A DNA stretch of 64,000 nt from Flavobacterium akiainvivens (lineage in GTDB: Bacteria > Bacteroidota > Bacteroidia > Flavobacteriales > Flavobacteriaceae), in NCBI RefSeq assembly GCF_001278115.1, contig NZ_LIYD01000005.1:4203936-4267935 (forward strand), read 5' to 3'. A model generated the notes under the pieces. It had not been told where the DNA came from and searched no databases. It worked only from the letters and a program-made list of their open reading frames with translations. The translations under genes were made by a program, and so were the position numbers. This document shows, one piece after another, positions 51,698 to 59,554 of the stretch (position 1 is its first letter; every line of letters begins with the position of its first letter).

Positions 51698-52893
51698 AAC
51701 CTTAATTTTTCTATAGCGTTGTTAATGGCCACAAGGTCTTTTTCTGAATTTTCTAAGTTGCGGCGGAATGTTTTTATAACTTCTACGGCGTGCCTTATAT
51801 CTTCTTCGGGCTTGCCGGTTTTTAAATGCAGTTTTTCTATAAAGGCATCATCCAGGGTGGAAGTGTCTATTAAATACTCAGTACGGATGTGCTCCAGGAA
51901 ATACACAATTTTCTTTTCGCCAATGTTGTGGTGGTCGCCCTCCTGGTAGTAGAGGTTGCCTATTGTCTTGGCAAAATCTATAGTGGTGTTGTGCACCGGC
52001 GGTATAACCGGCACCACGCGTTGTTTTCGCCTGGCGTTAAAAATTATGAAGAATAAAAGCCCCCACAAGCCAAGCCTCCAGGCCCATTTAAGCCCCGGCT
52101 GCGTCATGATAAAGCGCAACTTGCTGCCCGGGTCTTCAAAATACTTGCTGTTTGCCTGCTGGTTTTTCCAGTAAACAGTGCCGCGGGGTATTTTAGAAAG
52201 CACCTGCTGGGCATAGTTGTAATTATCGTTTTTAAGCAGGTAGTAATTGGTAAAAATCGATGGCTGTGTGTGCAGCAGGAAACGGCCATTACCAAATTTA
52301 GCCTCAATAAAGTTGGGCAGGTCGTCAAGGCCTATGCTTTGGTGGCCTAAAACGGTAATGCTGTCGGCACCCGGCAGGCTGCTAAAATAGCCGGTGCCCA
52401 GCCCGTCTTTAATCCAGTAGTGGTCGCGCGGGGCGGTAACAAGGTTTATTTTGGCCGAATCACGCAGTATGTTGAGGTAAGACATACCAATATTTAACGT
52501 ATCGAGCAGCTGTCTTGGAAAGCTTTTCATGCTCAGCATTACGGTATTGCCATGGTCGGCAAAGTACATAAGTTCCTTAACCGATTCCTCGTCTATCTCA
52601 TCGGCATTGCTAATTTCAAGGAATGCCCCTTTTACGTTATAACTCTTGGTGTTGTAGTTGTATTTAGGATCGAAATACTCATAAGGCGACATCCAGAAGC
52701 GTTCAACAGAATCGCCCTTAAATAAATCGTTGGCTTCGGCATCCAGCACATAAAGCCCAAACGGAATTTTATCGCGGGTTGAAAACGTGGGTGTCCAGTC
52801 TATTGGCTTTGGCTTCAGGGCTTCAACCACGGTAAGCACTATAGCTAAAAATGCTACAACCGACCCTACTATTATCAGCTCTTTGTTTTTCAT
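51694..52893 (-). CDS. DUF4350 domain protein
   Basis: 399 residues, one membrane helix at the start (about 7-25) and one near residue 268 (WRLGLWGLLFFIIFNARRKQR) that splits a periplasmic-facing domain from a cytoplasmic tail. This is the DUF4350 arrangement, which accompanies MoxR clusters. No catalytic motif seen. Confidence 0.82.
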   Translation of the reverse strand: MKNKELIIVGSVVAFLAIVLTVVEALKPKPIDWTPTFSTRDKIPFGLYVLDAEANDLFKGDSVERFWMSPYEYFDPKYNYNTKSYNVKGAFLEISNADEIDEESVKELMYFADHGNTVMLSMKSFPRQLLDTLNIGMSYLNILRDSAKINLVTAPRDHYWIKDGLGTGYFSSLPGADSITVLGHQSIGLDDLPNFIEAKFGNGRFLLHTQPSIFTNYYLLKNDNYNYAQQVLSKIPRGTVYWKNQQANSKYFEDPGSKLRFIMTQPGLKWAWRLGLWGLLFFIIFNARRKQRVVPVIPPVHNTTIDFAKTIGNLYYQEGDHHNIGEKKIVYFLEHIRTEYLIDTSTLDDAFIEKLHLKTGKPEEDIRHAVEVIKTFRRNLENSEKDLVAINNAIEKLRL

Positions 52894-52895
52894 GC

Positions 52896-53699
52896 TTATA
52901 ATTTATTCAGGGTTTGCTGAAATGCTTTTTCTGCTTTGGCATAACTTGTATTATCTATCGGGAATTCGCCATACCAGCTGTGGTCATACACGTAGGACAG
53001 GTATTTAAAGTCATCGCGCAGGGCGGGGTCTTTAATTTCGTAATAATAATCGTTGTTGGTTTTATCTGTATGCCAGCTTATAACCTCGCGGTATGAAAGT
53101 TTTTTGAGTAGCCACAGGTAGTAATACCTTACCGCCAGCCTGTAGTTGCCTTCGCGCTGGGTTTGGTCTATAAGTGTGGCAAAGTCCATTTCATGTATGT
53201 TTTCCTCATCTACATCATATACACTGATGCCTTTTCGGCCACGGCCAAAAATCCATACGCTTTCTTTGCCCATTATGGCCCATGCAATGATATAGGCCAC
53301 CCCTAGTATTACCAGTACGGCAAAAATATACCATATAATACCCACGCCACTGGTAGAGCCATCTTCATTTCTTATAAACCCACCACTAAGCACACGGTAC
53401 AGCCATTCTAAAAAACGCATTAACAAAGAACGTTCTTTGGTTTGCTCTTCGGTATAATTAAAATCGCTGTTGTTGTATTTTTCTTTATAGTCTTTTTTAA
53501 AGGTGCGCTGTTTATAAACAGGTGCATCTATAACTGTGTAATCTGATTCTTTTGGTACAACAGAGTCTACTACGTCTTCAGGATAATATTCTTCTTCATA
53601 AAGGGTGTCAGCTGCCTCTATAGGGGCATATTCCTGTGCACCGGCCGGTAGCCCGCAAAGAAAAGTAATGTATAAAAGTATGAGGAATTTAAATTTCAA
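52896..53699 (-). CDS. DUF4129 domain protein
   Basis: 267 residues with a signal peptide (ending LPAGAQ), an acidic periplasmic region, one membrane helix (about 122-145) and the C-terminal DUF4129 segment YRLAVRYYYLWLLKKLSYRE. It is found next to transglutaminase or MoxR genes. It starts 2 bp from the DUF4350 gene. Confidence 0.85.
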   Translation of the reverse strand: MKFKFLILLYITFLCGLPAGAQEYAPIEAADTLYEEEYYPEDVVDSVVPKESDYTVIDAPVYKQRTFKKDYKEKYNNSDFNYTEEQTKERSLLMRFLEWLYRVLSGGFIRNEDGSTSGVGIIWYIFAVLVILGVAYIIAWAIMGKESVWIFGRGRKGISVYDVDEENIHEMDFATLIDQTQREGNYRLAVRYYYLWLLKKLSYREVISWHTDKTNNDYYYEIKDPALRDDFKYLSYVYDHSWYGEFPIDNTSYAKAEKAFQQTLNKL

Positions 53700-53710
53700 G
53701 GCTGATGGTT

Positions 53711-54691
53711 TTATAACGCTGCGGCTGATAATTTTTTTAGTTTTCGGTTTACCTGAAACGGGTATACAAGGTAGTACCAGCTTATAATGCTAAGGGTAGA
53801 CAGTATTATAAATACACTAAGCCAGTTGGGCATATCTATACTGTAGCGGGTAATAAAGCCTTCGAGCATACCGGCGGCAATGGTAAACGGTATGGTGCTG
53901 AACCATATTTTTAATGAGTTCCTGAAACCGGTTTTAAAAGACGTAAGCCTTGAGAAGGTTTTAGGGAATAGTATTGAGGCGCCCAGTATAAACCCGGCAG
54001 CGGCTTCTATAACCATACCGAAGATTTCCATGGCACCGTGAATCCAGATGCCGCGCACACTGGCCCAAAAAACTTTTTGCTCATAAAACATATACTGGAA
54101 AGCCCCCAGCATAACCGAGTTTTGAAACAGGCAATAAAACGTACCCAGGCCGGCAAGCAGCCCCGTTGTAAACATAATGGCACCCACACGCAGGTTGTTA
54201 AGCGTTATGCCTATGGCGCTGCCCCAGTTGCTACCGCTTTTATAAACGGCTACCGGGTTGCCTTCCTTAATATTTTCAAGTGTCATGTTTACATAGCCGT
54301 CGCCCAGTATAAGCCTTATAAACGTATCGTCTTTGGTAGAAGACAATACACCCAGGCCTACAAACGTAAAGAACAGCAAAAAGGCATACAACACATAGCG
54401 CCTGTATTCATACATTATAAGCGGTACTTCGGTTTTAAAGTAGTGCACAATGCGGTTGGTGTCTTCGCGCTTTGTTTTATATATCTTTTGATAGGTAATG
54501 GCGGCAAGGTGGTTAAGGTAGGTTACCGTCTTGCTTTTGGGGTAATAGGTTTGCGCATAAGAGAGGTCGTTTACCAGCTGAATGTACAGGCTGGCAAGGT
54601 CATCAGGATTTTTTTTAGCTTTACCAAAAATTGCCTGCTCAAATTCAAGCCATTTTTCTTTATTTTGTTTTATGAATGCCACTTCTCTCAT
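53711..54691 (-). CDS. Stage II sporulation protein M-like membrane protein
   Basis: 326 residues: a helical N-terminal part (MREVAFIKQNKEKWLEFEQA) and about six membrane segments with NNLRVGAIMFTTGLLAGLG and GAMEIFGMVIEAAAGFILG, the SpoIIM-family signature. In non-sporulating Bacteroidota it belongs to the MoxR cluster; the name does not imply sporulation. It is divergent from the RDD gene 21 bp away. Confidence 0.87.
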   Translation of the reverse strand: MREVAFIKQNKEKWLEFEQAIFGKAKKNPDDLASLYIQLVNDLSYAQTYYPKSKTVTYLNHLAAITYQKIYKTKREDTNRIVHYFKTEVPLIMYEYRRYVLYAFLLFFTFVGLGVLSSTKDDTFIRLILGDGYVNMTLENIKEGNPVAVYKSGSNWGSAIGITLNNLRVGAIMFTTGLLAGLGTFYCLFQNSVMLGAFQYMFYEQKVFWASVRGIWIHGAMEIFGMVIEAAAGFILGASILFPKTFSRLTSFKTGFRNSLKIWFSTIPFTIAAGMLEGFITRYSIDMPNWLSVFIILSTLSIISWYYLVYPFQVNRKLKKLSAAAL

Positions 54692-54712
54692 ACAAAGGCT
54701 AAAATATAAAAT

Positions 54713-55456
54713 ATGTCACAACTATCTATAACCACCACGCAAAATGTTAATATAAATTTTAATACGGCTACTGTGGGCGAACGCATACTGGCCGCGCTTA
54801 TAGACCTTGTGATAAAAGCCTGCTATATAACCTTTGTGTATTACATAATAATTGAGGAAACGGGGCTGAGCGATTATTTAAGGGATATAAACCAGTGGAG
54901 CGCTATGGCCATAAGCTCGCTGCTGTTTTTGCCGGTAATGTTTTACAGCATTGTGCTTGAAAGCCTTATGGACGGGCAAACGGTGGGCAAGAAGCTTATG
55001 AAAATGCGCGTTATAAAGCTCGATGGCTACCAGGCGGGCTTTGGCGATTACCTTATCCGCTGGCTGTTCAGGCCGTTGGAGATTGTTTATTTTATGGTTG
55101 TGGTGGGCATTATAGCACTTGTAGCCACAAAAAAAACACAGCGCCTGGGCGATATGGCTGCCGGTACGGGCATAATATCGCTTAAAAATGATGTTACTAT
55201 AGACCACACCATACTGCGCGAGGTGGGGGGCGATTATGTACCAACGTACCCGCTGGTTATAAAGCTTACGGATAATGATGTGCGTATTATTAAAGAAACG
55301 CTGGACAGCAGCCGCCGTGCCGCCGATTTTGCCACGCTGCAGCGCCTGCAAAGTAAGGTAGAGGCTGTAACAGGTATAAAATCAACAAGTAAAAACAGCC
55401 TTGATTTTATTGATACCATTATAAAAGACTACAACTACTACACGCAAAATATGTAA
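54713..55456 (+). CDS. RDD family membrane protein
   Basis: 247 residues: the RDD domain with VGERILAALIDLVIKACYIT and GQTVGKKLMKMRVIKLDGYQ and three membrane helices, plus a cytoplasmic C-terminal tail of about 95 residues. RDD proteins are possible transporters of unknown substrate. Divergent from, and regularly linked with, the SpoIIM/DUF4129/DUF4350/MoxR/DUF58 genes. Confidence 0.87.
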   Translation: MSQLSITTTQNVNINFNTATVGERILAALIDLVIKACYITFVYYIIIEETGLSDYLRDINQWSAMAISSLLFLPVMFYSIVLESLMDGQTVGKKLMKMRVIKLDGYQAGFGDYLIRWLFRPLEIVYFMVVVGIIALVATKKTQRLGDMAAGTGIISLKNDVTIDHTILREVGGDYVPTYPLVIKLTDNDVRIIKETLDSSRRAADFATLQRLQSKVEAVTGIKSTSKNSLDFIDTIIKDYNYYTQNM

Positions 55457-55508
55457 AAAGCGGCTCAGTTGAATGCGGTCAATCTGAGGATTATAGTGGA
55501 GAAATTCT

Positions 55509-55651
55509 AACACAAAGGCCACAAAGTTTTTTCACAAAGAGCACAATGAAAATCGCATTCGGCGGAAGGCCACAAAGCTTTGTGTACTTCTAAATAGTTT
55601 CAGTACTAAAACTTGGTGAACTTTGTGAAAAACTTAGTGGTCTTTGTGTCT
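55509..55651. repeat. 8-nt phased inverted repeat without a gene (locus H)
   Basis: Left arm AACACAAA, GGCCACAA, AGTTTTTT, CACAAAGA, GCACAATG (55509-55548). Right arm on the minus strand AGACACAA, AGACCACT, AAGTTTTT, CACAAAGT, TCACCAAG (55612-55651). The arms pair over nearly 40 bp with few mismatches. The spacer (about 60 bp) contains GGCCACAAAGC and its partial complement. It fills most of the 251-bp gap between the RDD and tcdA genes, where I saw no ORF or clear terminator. Confidence 0.85.
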
Positions 55652-55707
55652 AAAAAAAAGCAATTTAAACAGTAATTTTTCTTTTTTTCGGCCACCCGCG
55701 CTCTTTT

Positions 55708-56436
55708 TTATTGTTTATCTGATGGTTTAATAAGGTGCTTTACCACCGTTTCGGCAGCGTGGAGGCCAAAAACGGCGGGTATCCAGCTGTTTGTGCCAAA
55801 GAACGACTTCTTAAAGTTGCTGCCGTCGGTCATTTTAAGGCTGGTCTGGTCCGGCGTTTCAACCGAATATACGGCTTTTACACCCTTTGTAACGCCCTCT
55901 TTACGCAGGCGCTTGCGCACTGTTTTGGCAAGCGGGCACACATCGGTCTTACTGATATCGCTTACGCGCACCTTACCGGCTTCATACTTGCCGCCCGCAC
56001 CCATATTGCTTATTATTTTTACCTTCTGGCGGCGTGCCGAAAGGATAAGGTTCAGCTTAGGCGTAATGCTGTCTATACAATCCAGTACATAGTCATACTG
56101 CGGCGTAACCAGTTCATAAGCCCTGTCGGGCGATAAAAACTCCTGCACACGGATAAGGTTAAGCTCCGGGTTAATATCCATAAGGCGGTCGCCCACAATG
56201 GTAACCTTGGGCTGGCCCACGGTGCTGTGCAGCGCAGGCAGCTGGCGGTTTATGTTGGTAATGTCTACAGTATCGCCATCTACAATTGTCATGGTACCCA
56301 CACCGGCACGTGCCAGGAACTCGGCTGCAAAAGAGCCTACGCCACCAAGACCCACTACCATTACGTGTGCATTTTTCAATCTCTCAAGGCCTTCTGTTTT
56401 AAACAAAAGCTCTGCCCTTTCCTGCCATTTAGCCAT
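55708..56436 (-). CDS. tcdA: tRNA threonylcarbamoyladenosine dehydratase
   Basis: 242 residues of the ThiF/E1-like fold: ATP-binding VVGLGGVGSFAAEFLARAG and Arg-finger TNINRQLPA. TcdA converts t6A37 in ANN-decoding tRNAs to the cyclic form ct6A. It overlaps the tatD gene by 8 bp, so the two form an operon. Confidence 0.92.
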   Translation of the reverse strand: MAKWQERAELLFKTEGLERLKNAHVMVVGLGGVGSFAAEFLARAGVGTMTIVDGDTVDITNINRQLPALHSTVGQPKVTIVGDRLMDINPELNLIRVQEFLSPDRAYELVTPQYDYVLDCIDSITPKLNLILSARRQKVKIISNMGAGGKYEAGKVRVSDISKTDVCPLAKTVRKRLRKEGVTKGVKAVYSVETPDQTSLKMTDGSNFKKSFFGTNSWIPAVFGLHAAETVVKHLIKPSDKQ

Positions 56437-57082
56437 TTTTAAAAACGCTTTTAAAGTTATTGCCCACCTGTTGGGTTAGGGCATCTATATTCATATTTCG
56501 TGCCAAAGCGGCTTTTGCGTATACCTCAGTTATACCTTCTTCAATGGTATCGGTCTCTAAAAAGAACCGGTCACTTGGCACACCGGCAAACACTTCGCCC
56601 AGTTCTGGGTTGCACAGCAGATACTTGCCAAAGCTGAGGTAAAAACCATTGTCCAGCAATTGCTTGGCCACCTGTGCATTCTTGCTGAAGCCGTGTACAA
56701 TCATGGGGACATCTACACCCAGCCGTTTTTTGATCTCAACCAATTCCTGAAAAGCGGCAACGAGGTGCAAAATTACGGGCTTTTTATATTTTTTTGCCAA
56801 TAAAAGCTGTTTTTCGAAAATTTGTATCTGGATTTCGAGCGGGATTTCGATGCGTTTGTCCAGCCCGCACTCGCCCAAAGCCAGGCAGGCTGGGTCTTGC
56901 AGGCGCTGTTCTATAATGCTGAGGTGGGCATCTGCCTGAGCCATATCTATATGCCACGGGTGTATGCCGGTGGAGTAGTAGGGCACGTCTATAGCCTCAT
57001 AAGGGTAGCGGTTTACTACCTCAAAAACATTGGGGTTTGCGGTGTAAGAATGGGTATGGAGGTTGTAGAGCATTGTTTTCAT
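56429..57082 (-). CDS. TatD family hydrolase
   Basis: 217 residues, shorter than E. coli TatD (260). Metal-binding HTHS at the start, GIHPWH, LGECGLD, a His in VILHLVAA, a His in IVHGFSKN, and Asp in ETDT near the end. Metal-dependent hydrolase of the amidohydrolase fold, with DNase activity in studied members. It precedes tcdA. Confidence 0.88.
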   Translation of the reverse strand: MKTMLYNLHTHSYTANPNVFEVVNRYPYEAIDVPYYSTGIHPWHIDMAQADAHLSIIEQRLQDPACLALGECGLDKRIEIPLEIQIQIFEKQLLLAKKYKKPVILHLVAAFQELVEIKKRLGVDVPMIVHGFSKNAQVAKQLLDNGFYLSFGKYLLCNPELGEVFAGVPSDRFFLETDTIEEGITEVYAKAALARNMNIDALTQQVGNNFKSVFKNG

Positions 57083-57083
57083 A

Positions 57084-57461
57084 TTACCTGACTTTTTTGA
57101 GGATAATGCTGCCGGGTTCGGTGTTTTTAAATTTGCAGGTTACTTTATGGGTAAACTCTTTAACATCAGAAATATTACAATAAAGCGTGTCGAATTCCGA
57201 ACCTCTCGGAACTATATCAGTGCCTTTAAGTACCTGGCGGTCATACAATATGTAAGAGCAGCTTGACTGCCATTTTATTTTGAATTGTGATATTAGCCCC
57301 CTATTTGTCACTTCTTCGGTTTGAGTGTCTTTTGTGCGGGTTATGATGTATATGCCTTCAAGAGCTTCAATTTGAAATTTACCTGTATGTACGCTTTTGC
57401 AGTCGGTATTTGGGGTACTAAACGCAAAACATACAAGAGAGAGGACTGCGATTTTTTTCAT
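57084..57461 (-). CDS. Small secreted hypothetical protein
   Basis: The ATG at 57461 (MKKIAVLSLVCFAFS) gives 125 residues with a signal-like N-terminus and a beta-rich body with CKFKNTEPGSIILKKVR at the end. Short proteins of this kind in Flavobacteriaceae have been misnamed 'DNA topoisomerase IV'; nothing in the sequence supports that name. It is directly upstream of tatD (2-bp gap). Confidence 0.7.
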   Translation of the reverse strand: MKKIAVLSLVCFAFSTPNTDCKSVHTGKFQIEALEGIYIITRTKDTQTEEVTNRGLISQFKIKWQSSCSYILYDRQVLKGTDIVPRGSEFDTLYCNISDVKEFTHKVTCKFKNTEPGSIILKKVR

Positions 57462-57488
57462 GATGTGATTGTTGGTTGTGCAATATAA

Positions 57489-57514
57489 CAAAAAAGCCCC
57501 GCGTAAAGCGAGGC
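57489..57514 (-). terminator. mnmA terminator
   Basis: GCCTCGC / GCGGGGC stem (one G-T) with TTTTTT on the minus strand. Confidence 0.9.
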
Positions 57515-57531
57515 TACAATATTTTATGAGC

Positions 57532-58719
57532 TTAAGAAATAACCCCGCTGCCTATCAGCTCCTCGCCAATGTGCCATGCGGCAAACTGGCCTTCGGTAAT
57601 GGCACTTTGCGGGTTTTCGAAGGAAATATACATGCCGTTGTCAAACTTATGCAGCGTGGCTTTTTGCAGCGGCTGGCGGTAGCGAATGCGTACCTGAACC
57701 TCCATGGTTTCGCCGTCTTTAAGGGCAAGGTCTTCGCGCACCCAGTGTATTTCGCTTTCCTGTATGTATAATGCTTTACGGAAAAGCCCCGGGTGGTTGT
57801 GGCCCTGGCCGGTGTAAATGGCGTTGTGCTCAACGTCGGTAGCAATGATGAATAGTGGCTCTTTGGTGCCGCCCACATTAAGGCCTTTGCGTTGCCCTAT
57901 GGTGTAGTAATGCGCACCCTGGTGCCTGCCTACCACTTTAGCCATTTGCGGCGTGTAAGCTATGTTTTTGGCTTCAAAAGCCAGTTGTTCTTTTACTGAT
58001 GTAAATTCGGGGGTGGCCTCGTTATAGGTATCTATATCGGCATTTACCTCATATATTATGCCTTCTTTAGGCTGTAGCTGCTGCTGAAGGAACTCCGGCA
58101 GGCGTACTTTACCGATAAAGCAAAGCCCTTGTGAGTCTTTCTTTTCAGCCGTAACCAGTTCCATTTTAGCAGCTATTTCGCGCACCTGCGGCTTGGTCAA
58201 TTCCCCGATAGGGAAAAGCGCTTTGCCCAATTGCTCTTGGGACAGCTGGCACAAAAAGTACGACTGGTCTTTATTGCCATCAACACCTGCCAATAGCTGG
58301 TGCACTTCCTGCCCGTCTTTAATTATGGTATCTTTACGGCAATAGTGGCCGGTAGCAACATAATCAGCGCCCAGGCTAAGGGCAATCTTCATAAAAACGT
58401 CAAACTTGATTTCGCGGTTGCACAGCACATCGGGGTTTGGTGTGCGGCCTTTTTCATACTCGTTAAACATATAGTCTACAATACGCTCTTTGTATTGCTC
58501 GCTAAGGTCTACGGTCTGGAAAGGTATGCCCAGTTTTTCGGCTACAAGCAGGGCATCGTTACTGTCTTCCAGCCACGGGCACTCGTTAGATATGGTAACG
58601 CTGTCATCGTGCCAGTTCTTCATAAACAGGCCAATAACCTCATACCCCTGCTCCTGCAAAAGATAAGCTGCAACACTACTATCCACTCCGCCCGAAAGCC
58701 CAACCACTACACGTTTCAT
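57532..58719 (-). CDS. mnmA: tRNA-specific 2-thiouridylase MnmA
   Basis: 395 residues. PP-loop GLSGGVDSSVAAYLL at the start. Catalytic Cys pair in PNPDVLCNREIK and GLCFIGKVRL. C-terminal tRNA-binding part with YTIGQRKGLNVGG. It puts sulfur on U34 of tRNA-Lys, -Glu and -Gln using ATP and a persulfide relay. Same pathway as mnmD in this window. Confidence 0.97.
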   Translation of the reverse strand: MKRVVVGLSGGVDSSVAAYLLQEQGYEVIGLFMKNWHDDSVTISNECPWLEDSNDALLVAEKLGIPFQTVDLSEQYKERIVDYMFNEYEKGRTPNPDVLCNREIKFDVFMKIALSLGADYVATGHYCRKDTIIKDGQEVHQLLAGVDGNKDQSYFLCQLSQEQLGKALFPIGELTKPQVREIAAKMELVTAEKKDSQGLCFIGKVRLPEFLQQQLQPKEGIIYEVNADIDTYNEATPEFTSVKEQLAFEAKNIAYTPQMAKVVGRHQGAHYYTIGQRKGLNVGGTKEPLFIIATDVEHNAIYTGQGHNHPGLFRKALYIQESEIHWVREDLALKDGETMEVQVRIRYRQPLQKATLHKFDNGMYISFENPQSAITEGQFAAWHIGEELIGSGVIS

Positions 58720-58759
58720 ACTTATATATCTAAAAACTTCGATGCAAAGTTACAACAAA

Positions 58760-59455
58760 TTATTCAGATTTGCGCTTTGTGTGCTGCAACTGTATTTTGT
58801 TGTTGCTTTCGTCTACCGTTTTTTCAACCTTGCCGTTTTTGTAATACAGCCATTTGCCGCTTTTTACATTTTCAGTATACTGGCCTTTGGCGGCTAAAGC
58901 ACCGGCATCATCATAAAAAGTAGCAGCGCCGTGCAGCTTGTTGTCTTTATAGGTGCTTTCTTCCTTAAGCTTGCCGGTAGACATATATTTTTTGTAGCTG
59001 CCGTTGCGCAGGCCGTTTTTATAACTGATTTCTTCGGCTACTTTTCCGTTGTCATAAAATATTTTGGTAAGGCCCTCAAGCTTTCCGGCTTTGTAGTTTT
59101 CAAGCTGCATAACCATGTCTTTACCCTTAAAATACATTTTCCATTCGCCCTCGCGCTCTTTGTTAACCTCTTTGCCCTCGTTTACCTTTTTGCCGTTTGC
59201 ATCAAAAAAAGTAGTGTAGCATGAGCCATCGGCATTAAAAACACGTGTGGCGGCAAGGGTGCTTTTGGCATCATCGTTATAAAATTTAAAGGTGCCGGTT
59301 TCCTTACCATGGTCAAAAGTACCCTCATAGCGGGTGCGCTTGCTTTCGTAAGTACCTTTCCACTGGCCGTGGCGTTTTCCGGCGGCATCGTTTTGGTTTT
59401 GTGCAAAGGCGGCCGAAGCCAATAAAAGTAATGCAGTTACTAAGCGTAGTTTCAT
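58760..59455 (-). CDS. Secreted YwqK/MORN-like repeat protein
   Basis: The ATG at 59455 (MKLRLVTALLLLASAAFAQ) gives 231 residues with a signal peptide. At least seven repeats of about 22 residues with the pattern G-x-W-K-x-Y and Y-x-x-G-x-L/V (HGQWKGTYESKRTRYEGTF, GLRNGSYKKYMSTGKLKEES). Databases often call such proteins 'YwqK family antitoxin', but the signal peptide and lack of a toxin gene argue against that. Likely a periplasmic or surface beta-sheet protein. Confidence 0.82.
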   Translation of the reverse strand: MKLRLVTALLLLASAAFAQNQNDAAGKRHGQWKGTYESKRTRYEGTFDHGKETGTFKFYNDDAKSTLAATRVFNADGSCYTTFFDANGKKVNEGKEVNKEREGEWKMYFKGKDMVMQLENYKAGKLEGLTKIFYDNGKVAEEISYKNGLRNGSYKKYMSTGKLKEESTYKDNKLHGAATFYDDAGALAAKGQYTENVKSGKWLYYKNGKVEKTVDESNNKIQLQHTKRKSE

Positions 59456-59511
59456 TTTTGGTGTTTTGTTAAATGTATACATAAAAAACGTGCCAAAGCC
59501 CGCCGTATTGT

Positions 59512-59543
59512 ACAAAAGAAAAACATCCGCCGGGGCGGATGTT
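59512..59543 (-). terminator. Terminator of the pyrG-yidC unit
   Basis: AACATCCGCC / GGCGGATGTT stem followed on the minus strand by TTTCTTTT, just after yidC. Confidence 0.88.
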
Positions 59544-59554
59544 ATATCTGTGTG

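Noticed and set aside
53711..54691. SpoIIM-like gene as evidence of sporulation
   Set aside because: The family is common in non-sporulating Bacteroidota inside MoxR clusters.
57084..57461. Naming the 125-aa protein a topoisomerase
   Set aside because: No topoisomerase motif and far too short; only a signal-like N-terminus is visible.
58760..59455. YwqK-like protein as an antitoxin
   Set aside because: It has a signal peptide and no adjacent toxin gene; the repeat pattern is structural.
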